Shown in pieces: positions 1 to 11,467 of a stretch of 64,000 bases of DNA. The DNA comes from Tetrapyrgos nigripes (lineage: Eukaryota; Basidiomycota; Agaricomycetes; Agaricales; Campanellaceae). Made by a program: the position numbers and the translations under genes. The DNA lies in NCBI GenBank assembly GCA_013368315.1, contig JAACJM010000114.1, positions 186,001 to 250,000 on the forward strand, read 5' to 3'. Positions within the stretch are counted from its first letter, which is position 1, and each line of letters starts with the position of its first letter. A model generated the notes under the pieces. It was not told the origin of the DNA and made no database searches. It saw nothing but the letters and a program-made list of their open reading frames with translations.

Positions 1-477
1 GAAGAGTACTGGGGCAGTAGAATTACAGACAGATAGAACGAGACTTCTAGGTAGATGCTCCAGATTCCAGTCAGAGTGCTACAGAAAATGCTAAGATTGG
101 TGTGAGGGTAGTCTCTCGTAGACAGACAGTAACGACGATCATTAGAATGATGTGTTAGCAACGAAGTGAGGGTATTGACTGCCAGATGGTGTTACCAAGT
201 CAGGCTTTTGAGTGCAGCTCTGCTGAGTTTTATCATGAAAAACATCAACGATAAGAGATTTGCCAGCTTTTGCCAGCGTTCCCTACTGGCACCTCCACAG
301 AAAGAGGCGTCGGCTTACAAAGTAAGCCGGTCATCGTGGGAATTACGATTTACTTTAGTCAGCTTCCTGCTCAGTCAGCGCTTTTACTCAGATTTCGATT
401 TGTTCATGTTCACGTCGCTGGTATAAAAAGCCCCTGATGTAAAAGGTTATTCCCAGTCCTCCAAAAGCGTTCAAGAT
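1..477. other. 5' flank of the MDR gene, no gene seen
   Basis: No coding potential with conserved features was recognised here. The only open frames are short and unlike any family I know. The 3' end is the promoter of the downstream oxidoreductase and contains a TATA box, listed separately. Confidence 0.6.
422..429 (+). promoter_or_regulatory. TATA box of the MDR oxidoreductase gene
   Basis: TATAAAAA lies about 50 bases upstream of the ATG at 478, a spacing that would give a very short 5' leader. This is a direct sequence match; its use as the promoter is inferred. Confidence 0.55.
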
Positions 478-1795
478 ATGTCGAAAACTCACACCGCTAT
501 CGCAACCACCTCTATAGGCAACTTTGACGTTATCCAAGTCCCAACTGGAAAAGCGGGAGATGGACAAGTTTTGCTCAAGCATGAATACGCCGCAATGATC
601 CCCTTTGATACCTATGTCAATGACTTTGGGTATATCACTCCAAAGTTTCATATGATCTTTGGATTTAGTGCTGCAGGGACGATTGTTGAAGTGGGTAGTG
701 GAGTTGACGATTTGAAAGTTGGAGATAGGGTCAGTAATGTTTATTTCTCTAAGCCTGCGTTAGTCTGACGACACTTGCCGCAATCCAGGTCACTGCGTTC
801 ACATACGGAGAATCGCAATTCAAAGGCGCTCAAGAGTATTCTGTGCAGCCTAGGCATGTCTGTGCAAAGGTACTCTCGTCTTTTTCTTCATGTGACATAT
901 ATACATGCTGCAACACGTCAATGGACAGATTCCAGACTCCCTCTCTCTTGAAGAGGCCTGCACGATCCCTGACAACTTCATCACGGCTTTCGGTTCTCTC
1001 TTTAACCCAATTTACCTCGCCCTTCCCATCCCTTCTTCATTCCCCGCACCGACCGCCCCTCCTCTCGCACATACCCCTATCCTCGTTCTATGGAGGTGGT
1101 TCGAGCTCCGGACAGTACTCTGTCCAGCTTTTAAATGCCGCAGGGTACGACAATGTCATCGTCACCGCATCATCCAAGCATCACGAGTATCTTCGTTCAC
1201 TGGGTGCAAAGCATACTCTCGATTATCGTTCACCGAATTTGGCGAAAGAGGTTGGAGATATCGTGACGTCCAGTAAGGGAAAGAGTGACGGAAAAATCGA
1301 CCTGGTATTGGATTGCATTTCTACCGAGACGACGTTAGGTGCTATAGGGAAGTTTATCAGTCCTCTTGGAAAACTGGCGATTTTGCTTCCTGTGAAAGAA
1401 GGGGACAACGTTCGTGGAGATGAGAAGATGTATATTGACCCTTCCCAGTTTCCGGAGAAAATGCAGGACTTGATTCCGAAGGAGACGACATTGTATGGTG
1501 TTAGGACGTTCTTGTATGCGGAGGTAAGTATCTTGTTATGTTTCTTTCTGCTTGCCTTGTTGGTTCGACGGTCCTGATGCCTTTCCTCGCGTGATAGAAC
1601 GAATACCTTCGTACAAAGCTGATGCCCAGGATTCTCCCTGAGCTTTTGGAAACTGGGATTATTAAGCCCAACAAGATCCGCTTGATTGATGAATCGTCTG
1701 GTTCATTAAAGGATCGAGTAGGAACTGGGTTGGATTTGTTGAGAAACAACCAGATTAGCGGAGAGAAGGTCGTCGTGAAAGTGAGCAGCAGTTGA
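478..1795 (+). CDS. MDR-family zinc-type alcohol dehydrogenase / enoyl reductase-like protein (one frameshift)
   Basis: Medium-chain dehydrogenase/reductase of the fungal TOXD/enoyl-reductase-like group, predicted to be an NAD(P)H-dependent cytosolic oxidoreductase of unknown substrate. Exons are 478-738, 789-869, 929-1523 and 1598-1795. The GroES-like half ends in GDRV. The Rossmann half has the nucleotide loop YGGGSSSGQYS, then an SLGAKHTLDY segment and an EKVVV-type C terminus. Exon 3 carries one base too many near 1088: the frame reads ...HTPILV, then one extra C, then YGGGSSSG. With that base ignored all exon phases close and the protein is 377 residues, the usual family length. No intron can explain the switch. 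It may be a sequencing error or a recent null allele. Catalytic zinc ligands are not evident, as is common in this subgroup. Confidence 0.8.
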
Positions 1796-2022
1796 GCAGC
1801 GAAATGAAGGAGATCATATGATGACGGTTAAGAGCAAGTGTAGGTCAGGTAGGAGATATTACTGCAGCTATATTTTTGTACCAAACCAAGGAGTCAAGGA
1901 CGGTAGCATGTCATTGGAGTCGTTTTAAACTTCAAGGAATGTTGATATTGTGGCGTAACAAACAACAATTGAATTGCAAAACTTGTGGACTCGGAAATTT
2001 CCTTACGTTCTTTTCTTTCGAC

Positions 2023-3840
2023 ATGCTTTCGACCAACGGAATTGAATGTTGGATTGGCAAACGCTCCGACCCAAGCCCTTCCGCAGAAATACCTCACGCA
2101 GTTCCAAAAACTCGATTAGAAGACGATGTCACCGTCATCGAAGCAACGATCAAGTTGAAATCCAGCACCGCTGGCGTGGCCTTGGACTGGGTAAGCTCAC
2201 TTTTTCCTATTCAAACAGGTTCTTACCTGTATCGAACTCGAACTCATATGATCTACAGCAAGAACTGAATTGGCGAAAAGCTGGAGACGCGGACCCGCAG
2301 TCTTACTGGTGTGTTGTGAGATGGACAAGTGGAGCTGGGAAAGAGAAGATCATACACAAGACGTGGATGTCCCGATCACACATGGAGACTCAAACTCGCT
2401 CGACAAGAGATCTACAACAGGCTCACAATCATCAACGTTCCTTTCCAGTAATCAAAGGTGAGTTGGCAGTTACTAGAACACTCGCATGCCTGTGCGTCTC
2501 CACCAATGCTGAGTACTCCCTTTGAATAGCCCTGAAATCTACTAACCATCTGGGTGTCATTCGACTGGAGCTTCAGCGGATCAAAGGAGACATCCGATTC
2601 AAGAGAAAATCCTCAAAAGATGTCATTGATATTGTCCTCGAAGACGAAAAACCGTTTCTTGTCTTTGAATTTCGGTTTGAAATGTTGAACAGTGACTCCG
2701 AGGGCCCAAGTGAGTGCATTCATCTGTTTCTGTCAAATTTTCGACGCTGACGTCTCTCATGCCTTGCTAGAAAAGAGCAAAAAATCCCAGCGTAAAATTC
2801 AGTCACAACAACAGATAACAAAATCCGATCGTACACCTTCTCCGAGTCGAAGACACAAACTTCAAGTTTCACAACCCTCGCCCAAACAGAGTAAGCAGCT
2901 CGAGCCTCAGGCTTTAACGGCTGAAAGCCAGTCGAAGAACCCTCTGAACTTGGACCTCAACGACGCGGATGCGGACGGTGACCCAGATGACATGATTATG
3001 GATTCGGGCGTTGATCGTTCAGCCAGTGAAGTTCCTGCAGCCGGGCTTTCCATATCTCATTCGCCACTTTCAAACATGCACCCATCTTCCGCCGATCCTA
3101 GCCATGACGGTCCCGATGAACTCGGCACTGATTCTTTGGCCACGAATGCAAATTCGAAGGCGATAGACTTGAGGTTTCAGACTCTGCTTCGCGCCACAGC
3201 CTCGATGAACGGCCCTAGTAGTACAGAACTTGCCATAGACCGAGTGGCACAAGCCGAAATCGAGGAACATTTTGCATATCCTAATGCTGTGATCTCTCCT
3301 TCCGAATCCCTGGCACTTGTGTCAATGCATGATTCAGGTTCCCAGGTGCCAGTTCAGAAGAGAACGTTTTCTCAGGCTATCTCTCTTCTCACCCAAGCAG
3401 GAGTCCACGCCGGTGATCGTGCTGATTTGGTATGTGGTTGATGTATCTCTTTATTGTGCAAAATTCAAATAATATTCTATGCACGTCATGACAGAAGATG
3501 ATGGTAGCGGACCTTAATCCACATGTTCGCGAGTTGCAGGAAGTTGAGGTATGATGGCATCTGTCTCCCAGTTGCTGATAATGGCACTGAATTCCTTGTT
3601 CACCAATTGTCTAGCTCTTACTTCGACAGAAACAGAGAGAACAACTGAGGTTGGATGCTGAGCTCATTGAATTAACAAAGGTACGTACGCATGGGAGTTT
3701 TTTTCTTCTTTTCATCCTGAACTAACGCTACACAATAGGCTTGTACAGCCAGCTTGAAAGAGCAAGTGGACACCTTAGAGGGCCAGAACGAACGCAAAAG
3801 AAAGTGGTTGCAGTTTGTCAAGGATCAAACCCAGTTCTGA
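2023..3840 (+). CDS. Orphan protein with C-terminal coiled coil
   Basis: I do not recognise a family. Seven exons close in phase (2023-2190, 2259-2457, 2530-2709, 2771-3429, 3495-3548, 3615-3680, 3739-3840), giving 475 residues. Residues about 1-185 are a mixed segment containing a Trp-rich patch (YWCVVRW) and a hydrophobic strand-rich stretch (FLVFEFRFEM). Residues about 190-320 are low-complexity and rich in Ser, Gln, Asp and Pro (SPSRRHK, NLDLNDADADGD). The last 75 or so residues, spread over three short exons, are a charged heptad-like coiled coil (LLLRQKQREQLRLDAELIELTK and following). The architecture of globular head, acidic linker and coiled coil suggests a nuclear scaffold or complex subunit, but this is inference. 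The start ATG is the least certain part. Confidence 0.6.
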
Positions 3841-4157
3841 TCTGGTCACTTACCCAAACCTCCTAATGATCTTGCTTTACTGAACTTTCAAATCGCGTTC
3901 TATCCCTTTGCTTATCATCACGATACCATTGCTATTTCCGCTGTCTTCGTATATGCGCATATTCCTACTCTACCTGCTGTTCTACGTATCCTCTCCTTCC
4001 TGACCTTTACCGATCACTGCAACTTCTGCTCCTGCTAGTCTTCAGTATTCTCTAATGACACCAGTAACAGCTTTATTAATCAAACCCTAATGTGTACATA
4101 GCACTCGCATTTCGCACTGACATTTACAACATGTGTACAAATTTGCTTTCGCTCTGA
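3841..4157. other. Convergent 3' intergenic region
   Basis: Lies between the stop codons of the orphan + strand gene and the - strand glycosidase-like gene. It holds an AATAAA signal for the - strand gene and nothing else I can support. Confidence 0.6.
4072..4077 (-). terminator. Polyadenylation signal AATAAA
   Basis: Canonical AATAAA on the - strand, about 80 bases downstream of the stop codon of the DUF5695-type gene. Position and orientation fit its cleavage and polyadenylation signal. Confidence 0.5.
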
Positions 4158-7100
4158 TCAAGCCAAAGTGACAGTGGCAGCACCACTCTGGAATGGCACC
4201 ACGAACGCGCCTGCATCTACGCTTAAACTCGTAGACGGTTTCACTGAGCCCATCCCAACGACTAATCGCCCATTTGGTGCAGCAGCTCCACCTCCAACCT
4301 GGCTAACGATACGCACTTGAATTGAGCGCGACTGGGGATTGACCGTAACGGTATCAAACGCTCCAGCATCCAACTTCAGCTCCACACCCAAAGGCGCGAT
4401 GAAGACCTTCCTTCTCACTGAGTCTCGAACTTGTACTTGTACGGAAGTAGTCGAAGATGAGAGAACATTGCCACCGAAAGCTTGCCAACCAAAGTCTGGG
4501 TGATTGACGATGAAGGTCCCCATGCCCATGGTATGGCCAGAAAAGTTGGGGCCGTAGTCGCCGGAATAGCCGTCCCACTTGAGTGTGTCAGCGAAGGAAT
4601 GGAAGGAAGCAGAGGCGAAGCCGCCTTGGTCGATGTTGGAAAGAGGTCCGCTAAGACCTCCGAATGCGACACGCAAAAGGTAATAATCGGGGTTGGTTGT
4701 AGGAGTTGTGGTTTCAAAGGCACTAATGAGAGGAAGTGCATTCAAACCCGAGCCGTAGTGATGAATTTGACGTTCAATGCGTTGTAGCTTCCCTCCGTAG
4801 ATGTTGTCCCTTCAATTAGAGTTAGTCATAAAAGTCCCAATCACCAGAAAAAGGAGAAAAATCACCAGTATCGCCTAGCATTCCCATTGTAACCCCAGTG
4901 TGGAATGAGCGGTTGGTATGCCAAAATAGAGTTCAACGTGTTTGTCGCGGTGGTGGTGTCGTTGAAATATTTGGACCATGCATAAACACCCTCTTGACCA
5001 GTCTGCGTGTAGCCAATGTTACGTGAGTTCATAGATGTCAGGACAAGGAATCGAAAGCACTTACACTATCCCATGCCATCTCGGACCCGAACCTATTGTA
5101 TGGGAGACGTCACTTCTTTAAACGGAATCGACAACGCACAGTCACTCACGGGTATCTCGTCCCAGACCAAGTAGTCCACCTCGTCCTCATTCTACCCTCC
5201 ACAAAGGTAGCATTCGTGGTCAAGCCCTCCCTCTTCAGATCGTCCAACAGCAGTCGAATCACTGTTTCCCCCATAAGGCCATCATTAGCATAACCGACTC
5301 TTCCGTTCGTCATAGATTGCACAGTGAGGACGGCTTGGTTGATATACCAATGCCAGTCATGGGTGCGCACCAATGATGGGTAATTCCGTGCAACGCGATA
5401 CATAGCCCAGTACCCCGCGATGACATGAACATAGTCGTAGGCACGATCAGTTGCGAAAGAGGCGGCTTGGTTCCAGGACCACCAGTTGCCCCAATTGATG
5501 TTGGAAGGGTAGTTGTAGTTAGGCTCCAGGTTAGGTTGGTAGAAGAAGACTGACTATCAAAGCCGGCGTTGATTGAGCAAGTACGGAAAATAAGGTTGAT
5601 CTCTTACCTTCTTAACAGAACCTATTCAAGCGAAGTTAGCCTCGCAGGAAAAGCGAATGCCGAGAGCGACGCACCGTCTGAATTCTGAATCGAGCCCCAG
5701 AGTGTCTGAGAAAAGAATTGCTCCATCTTCGTCACCTCTGCAGCATTAGGCTGAGCAAATTGCTTCATAGAGGCTGCCAACCAAGATCCTGCACCAGCTT
5801 CGTCTTCGAGACCAGGAATCCATGCTCTGGACATAAACACATCAGATGCACGGTGTACACAGAAAAGTCTGACTCACCGAGGATCGTTAGTCACTGGTGC
5901 ATTGACTTCACGATCATAGCTGATGACTGACGGAGACCTCTTGAATGGATCACTTGAGTTATTGAACCACTGTGAAGTGGTCAAAAAGTTCCCTAGATTG
6001 CTAACCTGCGTAACAGCAGCGGACGTCACGAAGTAATGCACTGTCTGAACACTTCCATCTGCGTAAGTGACTGTCAACCTTGCACGACCAAAAGTGTGTC
6101 CAGTCACGCTGTACCCCACCCAGCCAGAGGTACGAGCCTCGGTGTTTGTCGTCCAGGTCAGAGCGCCAGCTGGACTGACAGTAATGCCCTGGACAGGTGA
6201 GCCGTAGTGCAGGAAGAGTTTGCCGGTTTGGTCTGTGGGAAGGATGGTCCCTGGAAGTGGCACGGCAACAGGACGACCAGCAGACGTCATAGTACTCTCT
6301 ATTTGCCGGATGGAAGGTGCCAATGCGAATTGCAACCCGTACGTTCTGGTCTGCCCAGGCTGAAGTGTGGCCGACGTTGGTGCATTCCAAGGTGTGACGG
6401 AAGCCCACTCGTTCTGAGCATAGGCAAGGGTATGGAATTGCCATTCGTACAGACCCTCGAAAGTTTGGGATTGATAGAAGGGAGAAGCTGATGTGGACTC
6501 AGGAAGGAATCGCCAGCCTTCAAGCGGAGATTTTCCAACAGGAAGAACCAGGAGTGGCTGTTGAGTCCCAAGTAGGGGTGCAACCTGTACGTAGCTACAT
6601 GTTACATTGTCAATACCAGAAATACTGAGAAACAGCACCAAACCTACCCAGCATCTTGACCGATATAAGGGTCGAAGAGACTGCATTGTTCGTTGGTTTG
6701 AGCAGCACTTCGATCGGTAAAAATCTAAGCAAATGGGCGTCAGTAAGTGGTACTGTTGAAGGACAAAAAATCAGGGTGTTACGGACATTGTTAAACTCCA
6801 AAGGAGCACCCAAAGCGCCGATTTCCAAAGCAAAGTTCTGCGAGTTGGTCACATCAAAAAGAAGTTGCAACTGAGTGCCGTTTGCAACCCATCGACGAGT
6901 GACGCTCAAGAGCGAGTTGGTTGGAAGGGTAGGTGCTAAATTAGCAGATGCCAATGTCGTGCCAGAAGCTGCTTGGGCAGTCACCACTTTACGAGCAGTG
7001 GAGGTATCTCCACTAATCCAGGCGGTTTGGCCTACCTGGCGAACTCTGAACGTCAGGTCACCCAAGTGATATTGCTGATTGTTAGAGCGCTGAGACATCT

Positions 7101-7311
7101 TGTCCGAGGGTATGAAGTTGAATCCTGCTCCTGTACCACTACGAGGAGAAAGCGAATAGAGGGTCTGGGAATCCTTGACAAGCGAGACAGTGAAGTCTGT
7201 CGTTGTAAAGTTGACGAAGCCATGGTTGATCCCTAAGGTCCCCTGGCCGAGAACTGAGCGTGAAGCTGAGAGACAAAACGCGATGAACGCGGCTCCAAGT
7301 ACGGCGCGCAT
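4158..7311 (-). CDS. Secreted six-hairpin glycosidase-like protein (DUF5695-type)
   Basis: A secreted fungal protein of the DUF5695 group, predicted to have an (alpha/alpha)6 six-hairpin glycosidase-like fold; substrate unknown. Nine exons close in phase to 901 residues: 7311-6787, 6724-6648, 6594-5878, 5826-5675, 5621-5608, 5553-5150, 5092-5065, 5002-4866 and 4809-4158. The start is set by a signal peptide (MRAVLGAAFIAFCLSASR, cut near LGQG). Recognisable blocks include EIGALGAPLEFNN, CSLFDPYIGQDAGY, VGKSPLEGWRFLP, WIPGLEDEAGAGSWLAA, INWGNWWSWNQAA, RAYDYVHV and NIDQGGFASASFHSFADTL. Two exons are microexons (14 and 28 nt). The first intron begins GTCCGT, an uncommon donor. Next upstream on the same strand is DUS2, with no functional link apparent. 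Confidence 0.85.
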
Positions 7312-7987
7312 GGTGATGTGGGCTCTTGAGACGACGTCCTGCTGAAAGCCGGACGATACAAGCAAGTCTGGATACTGAACCGAGCCTTGATGTCCACCGA
7401 GGTGAACAGAATGCCTTGGAGGGACATCTTTATGTAGTCTCGAGCAGTTTTTCCGTCCCCGGACTCCAAGTTTCGTAGAATGACGCAAGGGGCTTCAAAG
7501 GCTTGGTAAATGGACCTAGAGAACCAACTCGCATTCAAAGGATACATGAGGATTTCTGTCCTGGTGATCGATAGACTCTCCTTGACGGTCCGGGTGCAAA
7601 GCCATGTTTAGAAGACTGCTTGTTAATCGCTCCTCTACCGCAGGCCAAGTGATATAGAACGTCAGGTAGAATCTACGAATGTTGAATGTTGAATGCTACT
7701 GTTTGAGGTGTACAGTCGAGTCAGGTTGGCACAGGTAGGCATGATGGTCGAGGCACAGGAACAAAGTCGAAATAGACTCCGAAAATCATCCGCGTTGACA
7801 AATGTCGACAAAACCTTGGAAAATGTCAAGAACCGCTCCCCAAAAAAACTAGGCTAGCATTTGCAACTCAGGAGTTGGCACATCGTTAAGAGGCAAAGAG
7901 GGTAAAGAGGGCCAGTCTACAGCAATGTACATATATTAATGAGCTCTAATGATACTACAAGCCTGAACTCAACAAAGATTCTTCTAC
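7312..7987. other. Intergenic: promoter of the DUF5695 gene and 3' flank of DUS2
   Basis: About 675 bases without a recognisable gene. Short open frames here have no family features. It should hold the promoter of the secreted protein gene starting at 7311 and the 3' end of the DUS2 transcript. Confidence 0.5.
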
Positions 7988-9541
7988 TCAAGTGGACAAC
8001 GGCGCTGGTGTAGGAGTTAATGGATCCTCCCCAGATATGAGTGCAGGAATGGTTCTGTCTGATATAAGCGGTGCTCCAGAGCCTGGAGGCTCAGGATTCT
8101 GGGTACCCTCCGGCGTAACATATTCTTCTGCAACTTCCGTTTCGATCTGAGATACTGAGGATGCCCTCGAAAGGGCCTGGACATCTGTTCCAGAGGAAGC
8201 ATCGGTCGCCACTTTCTCGGCGGCTCCGGAAGGAAGTAGAGAGCCTGCGGCCCGGGCCTCAATAGTCTCAACAATCTCCTTGAAATCGTTTTCGCCAGTC
8301 CAGTCGCCAACAATCTCAGTCACGTCGTCGTATGAACGAGCCTTGATGATCGTCTCCCGCACACGTTTGTCTTCGGCTTTTGTGCTAGCGACAATAGGCG
8401 CTTTGAATTGGGAAACGCAGAACTTGGTGAGGCTCCAGTGGTTGTCAAGATATTTTGCCTGCAATTTCTGTCAGTCCAGCATAAGGGAAAAAGCATGGAT
8501 ATCACATACAACGCGAAGATATGCAGGAACTAATGTTTTGTCGATGTCAACGAGTGGAGTGGAAGAGAAACAAGACGGGTTCGTCTCAGCAGCTCTTGCG
8601 ATCATTACAGAATGGGCACCTTGGGGATTGAAGTGAGAGAACGCTATAGAAGATACCGGTGATTAGCTTACCTGTCACATTACGAACTCTCTTAGCATCC
8701 TCGGCTCCTAAACAATCTCCATTCTCAATCACAGCAATATCCTTCCCCATTCCCTTCACAAAGTCTACAATCTCCCTTAATCTCTCAATCATAGCCCGAT
8801 CTTTATCCCTCATATTCCTCGTCCGACAATGCACAGTCAAAGCGCTGATTCCTGTATTGACGATTCGTTCGACAAGCTTGAGGGTATCTTTTTGATCAGG
8901 GAGGAATCGTATTTTCGCGGTGACAGTGATATGCGGCGGCATGGCTTCTCGCAAGGCCGTTAGGATAGAACAAAGTAGATCAGGATTGGTAAGAAGGGCA
9001 GCACCCATTCCGGCATGAGTCGAGAAAGGTTTCGGACAACCACAATTCAAATCAATGCCAGAAATGTCATTCATGACCATCTTGGCTGCTTGAACTGCAA
9101 TTTCAGGATCCGCAGAACCGATTTGGTATATCAAGTAGGGTTTCTCGACAGGATGAGTCGTCCAGATTGCCCTGGATTTACCGTTGAAAGAGACGACTCC
9201 GGTGACGGCTATATTGAGGAGATTAATCTTTTCGAAGGCAACGGAGGCAAATTTCCACATACGATCTACCACTCTTTCAGCATGTAACATGGCCTTGTCC
9301 ACAATTTCTGGACCCCATACTAGAGTGGCACCGTGTTTGAGAGCGAAAAGGCGCGTCGGAACTGGTCTAAAACTGTCAAAAACACATATAGCATTATTCG
9401 GCTGCACCACATACGAGCACCAGAACGAACCATAGGAGCAAGCATTACTCCATCCTTGAAACTGTCCAAATTGAGGTGTTCGATTCTGGCTCGCTTAGGA
9501 CTGCGAGAAGGGGGAGATGCAGAATGAGAGCGCCTTGACAT
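7988..9541 (-). CDS. DUS2: tRNA-dihydrouridine(20) synthase
   Basis: Flavoenzyme that reduces a D-loop uridine of tRNA (position 20) to dihydrouridine using NADPH. Four exons close in phase: 9541-9415, 9361-8672, 8619-8510 and 8458-7988, giving 465 residues. Diagnostic Dus blocks are LAPMVRSGALPTRLFALKHGA near the N terminus (the intron falls inside it), DLNCGCPKPFSTHAGMGAALL containing the catalytic Cys, TVTAKIR, LTVHCRTRNMRDKDRA, IENGDCLGAEDA and MIARAAETNPSCF. The C-terminal 80 residues are a Ser/Pro/Thr-rich extension. Fungal Dus2 lacks the animal dsRNA-binding domain, and none is seen here. The ATG at 9541 begins a basic, Ser-Arg-rich N terminus (MSRRSHSASPPSRSPKRAR) that could be a nuclear signal. 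An in-frame upstream ATG at 9601 would add 20 residues. Confidence 0.93.
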
Positions 9542-9830
9542 TCTTTCAAAGATTGCAGAGAAAGTTTTTAGACGAAATCGAGCGAATGACAGTACATGCA
9601 TGAAACGAAAAAGAAACTTCTTTGAATTTCAGAGCATTTATTTGGCAAAAGCGCTGGAAATAAACAATTGTCCTTTTGCCTGACGAATTCGTCGGTGAAA
9701 ACTACACTACTTTAAATAAGCCTAGTGTACAGAAAGGGCCAGAGGAGTACTAGATTGTACTGAAAAACAATCAGAACCAATCCGATGCAAAACATGACCG
9801 GGACTCAAGGATTTGCCATAGACTAGCACG

Positions 9831-11074
9831 TTATACAGTCTGATCTACATGAGTAACCTTCATGGATATAGGCAAACAGTCCGAGGACAGATCCTCCCAG
9901 CGGGCCTAAAAAACACATCAGTCTAAGACTCGAGTCTACAGCGAACAACTTACCTTGATCTCAACCCTCGTCCAGGCTGTAGGTTTCAGGTAATCATACT
10001 TGGGCCCAACAATTCTACACCGTCTGTGTAAAGCGTACAAGAATTCCCTAAGAAACACACCGTGGCCTACAATCGCGACACGATAATCTCTTCTGTCTTT
10101 CATCGCGCCCACAATATCCCGAATGAAGATGTTCTGTAACACCTTCTCAGCTCTATTAGCGACATCGTCTTTACTTTCCCCGTCAGGGAAGTGATCGGTA
10201 CGATTTCGGATGTGTGGAAATATGCCTTTTTGGTAATGCTCTTCGATAGATAACCCAAGAGTCGGCTTTTCGGTGTAGGGCTTGCCTTCTGCTTTGCCAA
10301 AGTTAATTTCATGGAGCAAGAATTCCTCAATAAGCGAGGGCTTGGGATCTGCATGGTACTTGAGAATAGCATCTGCGGTTTGCTTGGCCCGTTGTAGCTT
10401 CGAGACATAGACTGCAGTGAATTGCACTCCGTTTGTAGCGAACCATTGTCCAAGCGAGTCTGCTTGCTGGAGACAACTCGGTCAGTGAAGCAAAACGATA
10501 CTGTACCATTTCGTTCTATTCGCGAGGGGGGTCGTGACCGTGACATGGCCCCGCGAATTTTTATTTTCGCTCAAAAGAGTTTGTGACTATGTAGGACAAA
10601 AATTTCGCGAATTTTGATTGATAAAAAGGTGCCGTTTTTGGGTCATTTTGGTGACTCTTTTGGTCTCAAATTCGCGACTAGGACACTGTGACCGCGAACA
10701 GACGAAAATTTTTCGCGAATTTTCGGGTTTCGTGACGCGTGACCCGCGAATAGAACGAAATGGTACAGTATATAGGACTGGAAGAACCCACTTTGCGACC
10801 TATGGATTTCTTCAGCTAGTAGCCTGATACGGGTCAGTTAAATGACTCACCTCGTTCGGATAAAGGAGCGTCAGTGCATCCAGCCCAAATAGATTTCTAC
10901 ATCCGAAGCATCATGCAAGTATTTCAAAGACCAGTGCACCAAACTCACCCCATTATCCACAGATTCGCCGTGACGGATCTGTGCAAGTCCTGATCAGAAT
11001 GCGGCAATGAAGGCTGGCAGTTGGGCACTTACAAGTGTGATAGTTGCTGTAAACTCCCTTTCTGTCGTTGACAT
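9831..11074 (-). CDS. Histidine phosphatase superfamily (phosphoglycerate mutase-like) protein
   Basis: Cytosolic histidine phosphatase of about 233 residues; specific substrate unknown. Exons are 11074-11033, 10978-10949, 10896-10851, 10462-9954 and 9905-9831. Catalytic motif RHGESVDNG sits in exon 2, followed by SIWAGCTDAPLS. The second catalytic histidine is in VAIVGHGVFLREFL, and YVSKLQRAKQTADAIL carries the conserved phosphate-pocket Arg. Intron 3 (about 388 nt) is far larger than its neighbours because a 268-bp MITE lies inside it. The acceptor after the MITE is not certain: the unspliced frame just upstream reads LQQADSLGQW, which fits the family better than the truncated junction that AG rules allow. 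The insertion may therefore have shifted the splice site and cost two or three residues. The final 25-codon exon is supported by phase. Confidence 0.85.
10501..10768. mobile_element. 268-bp MITE with 24-bp perfect terminal inverted repeats and TA duplication
   Basis: The first 24 bases (10501-10524, beginning CTGTACC) are the exact reverse complement of the last 24 (10745-10768, ending GGTACAG). The element is flanked by TA at 10499-10500 and 10769-10770, as expected for Tc1/mariner-type insertion. The interior has no coding capacity and is built of repeated CGCGAA/TTCGCG words. It sits within intron 3 of the histidine phosphatase gene. Confidence 0.85.
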
Positions 11075-11100
11075 GTTGAACAAGAACCCGTCCACGAGGG

Positions 11101-11196
11101 GAATAGGGAACATGGCTAGTGGCAGCCTGCAGAGCTATATAAAGGAAGAAATAGGGGATATGGCTAGTGGCAGCCTACAGAGCTATATAAAGGAGG
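11101..11196. repeat. 48-bp tandem duplication carrying two TATA elements
   Basis: Two adjacent 48-base copies (11101-11148 and 11149-11196) match at 43 of 48 positions. Each contains TATATAAAG (11136-11144 and 11184-11192). The block lies 27-122 bases upstream of the start of the histidine phosphatase gene, so it is probably a duplicated core promoter. Confidence 0.8.
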
Positions 11197-11467
11197 GCGG
11201 ACCCACTAACAGCTTTTGAGCTCAGAGTCATGGTCGACATAAGTCGAGGCTGTGTGCCGCCCACAAAGCCGCCTTTTAGTCAAATTCCACAATTGGGATG
11301 ATTTTTCAACAGCAGACAAGATAAAAGTGCAATTCGAAAGCAATGCTCGAGATACAATAGTTGATACAGTAAAGATGCAAGTATTGATTGTGTAGTGATG
11401 TCCTTTTGTGAAGTCGGACAGAATCCAGTGTCCAAAAGCTCGTCTATTACCTCCGCCGCCGTCCATT

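Noticed and set aside
9542..9601. Upstream ATG of DUS2 as a mitochondrial start
   Set aside because: The 20-residue extension is possible but not better supported than the MSRRSHS start; left as an alternative.
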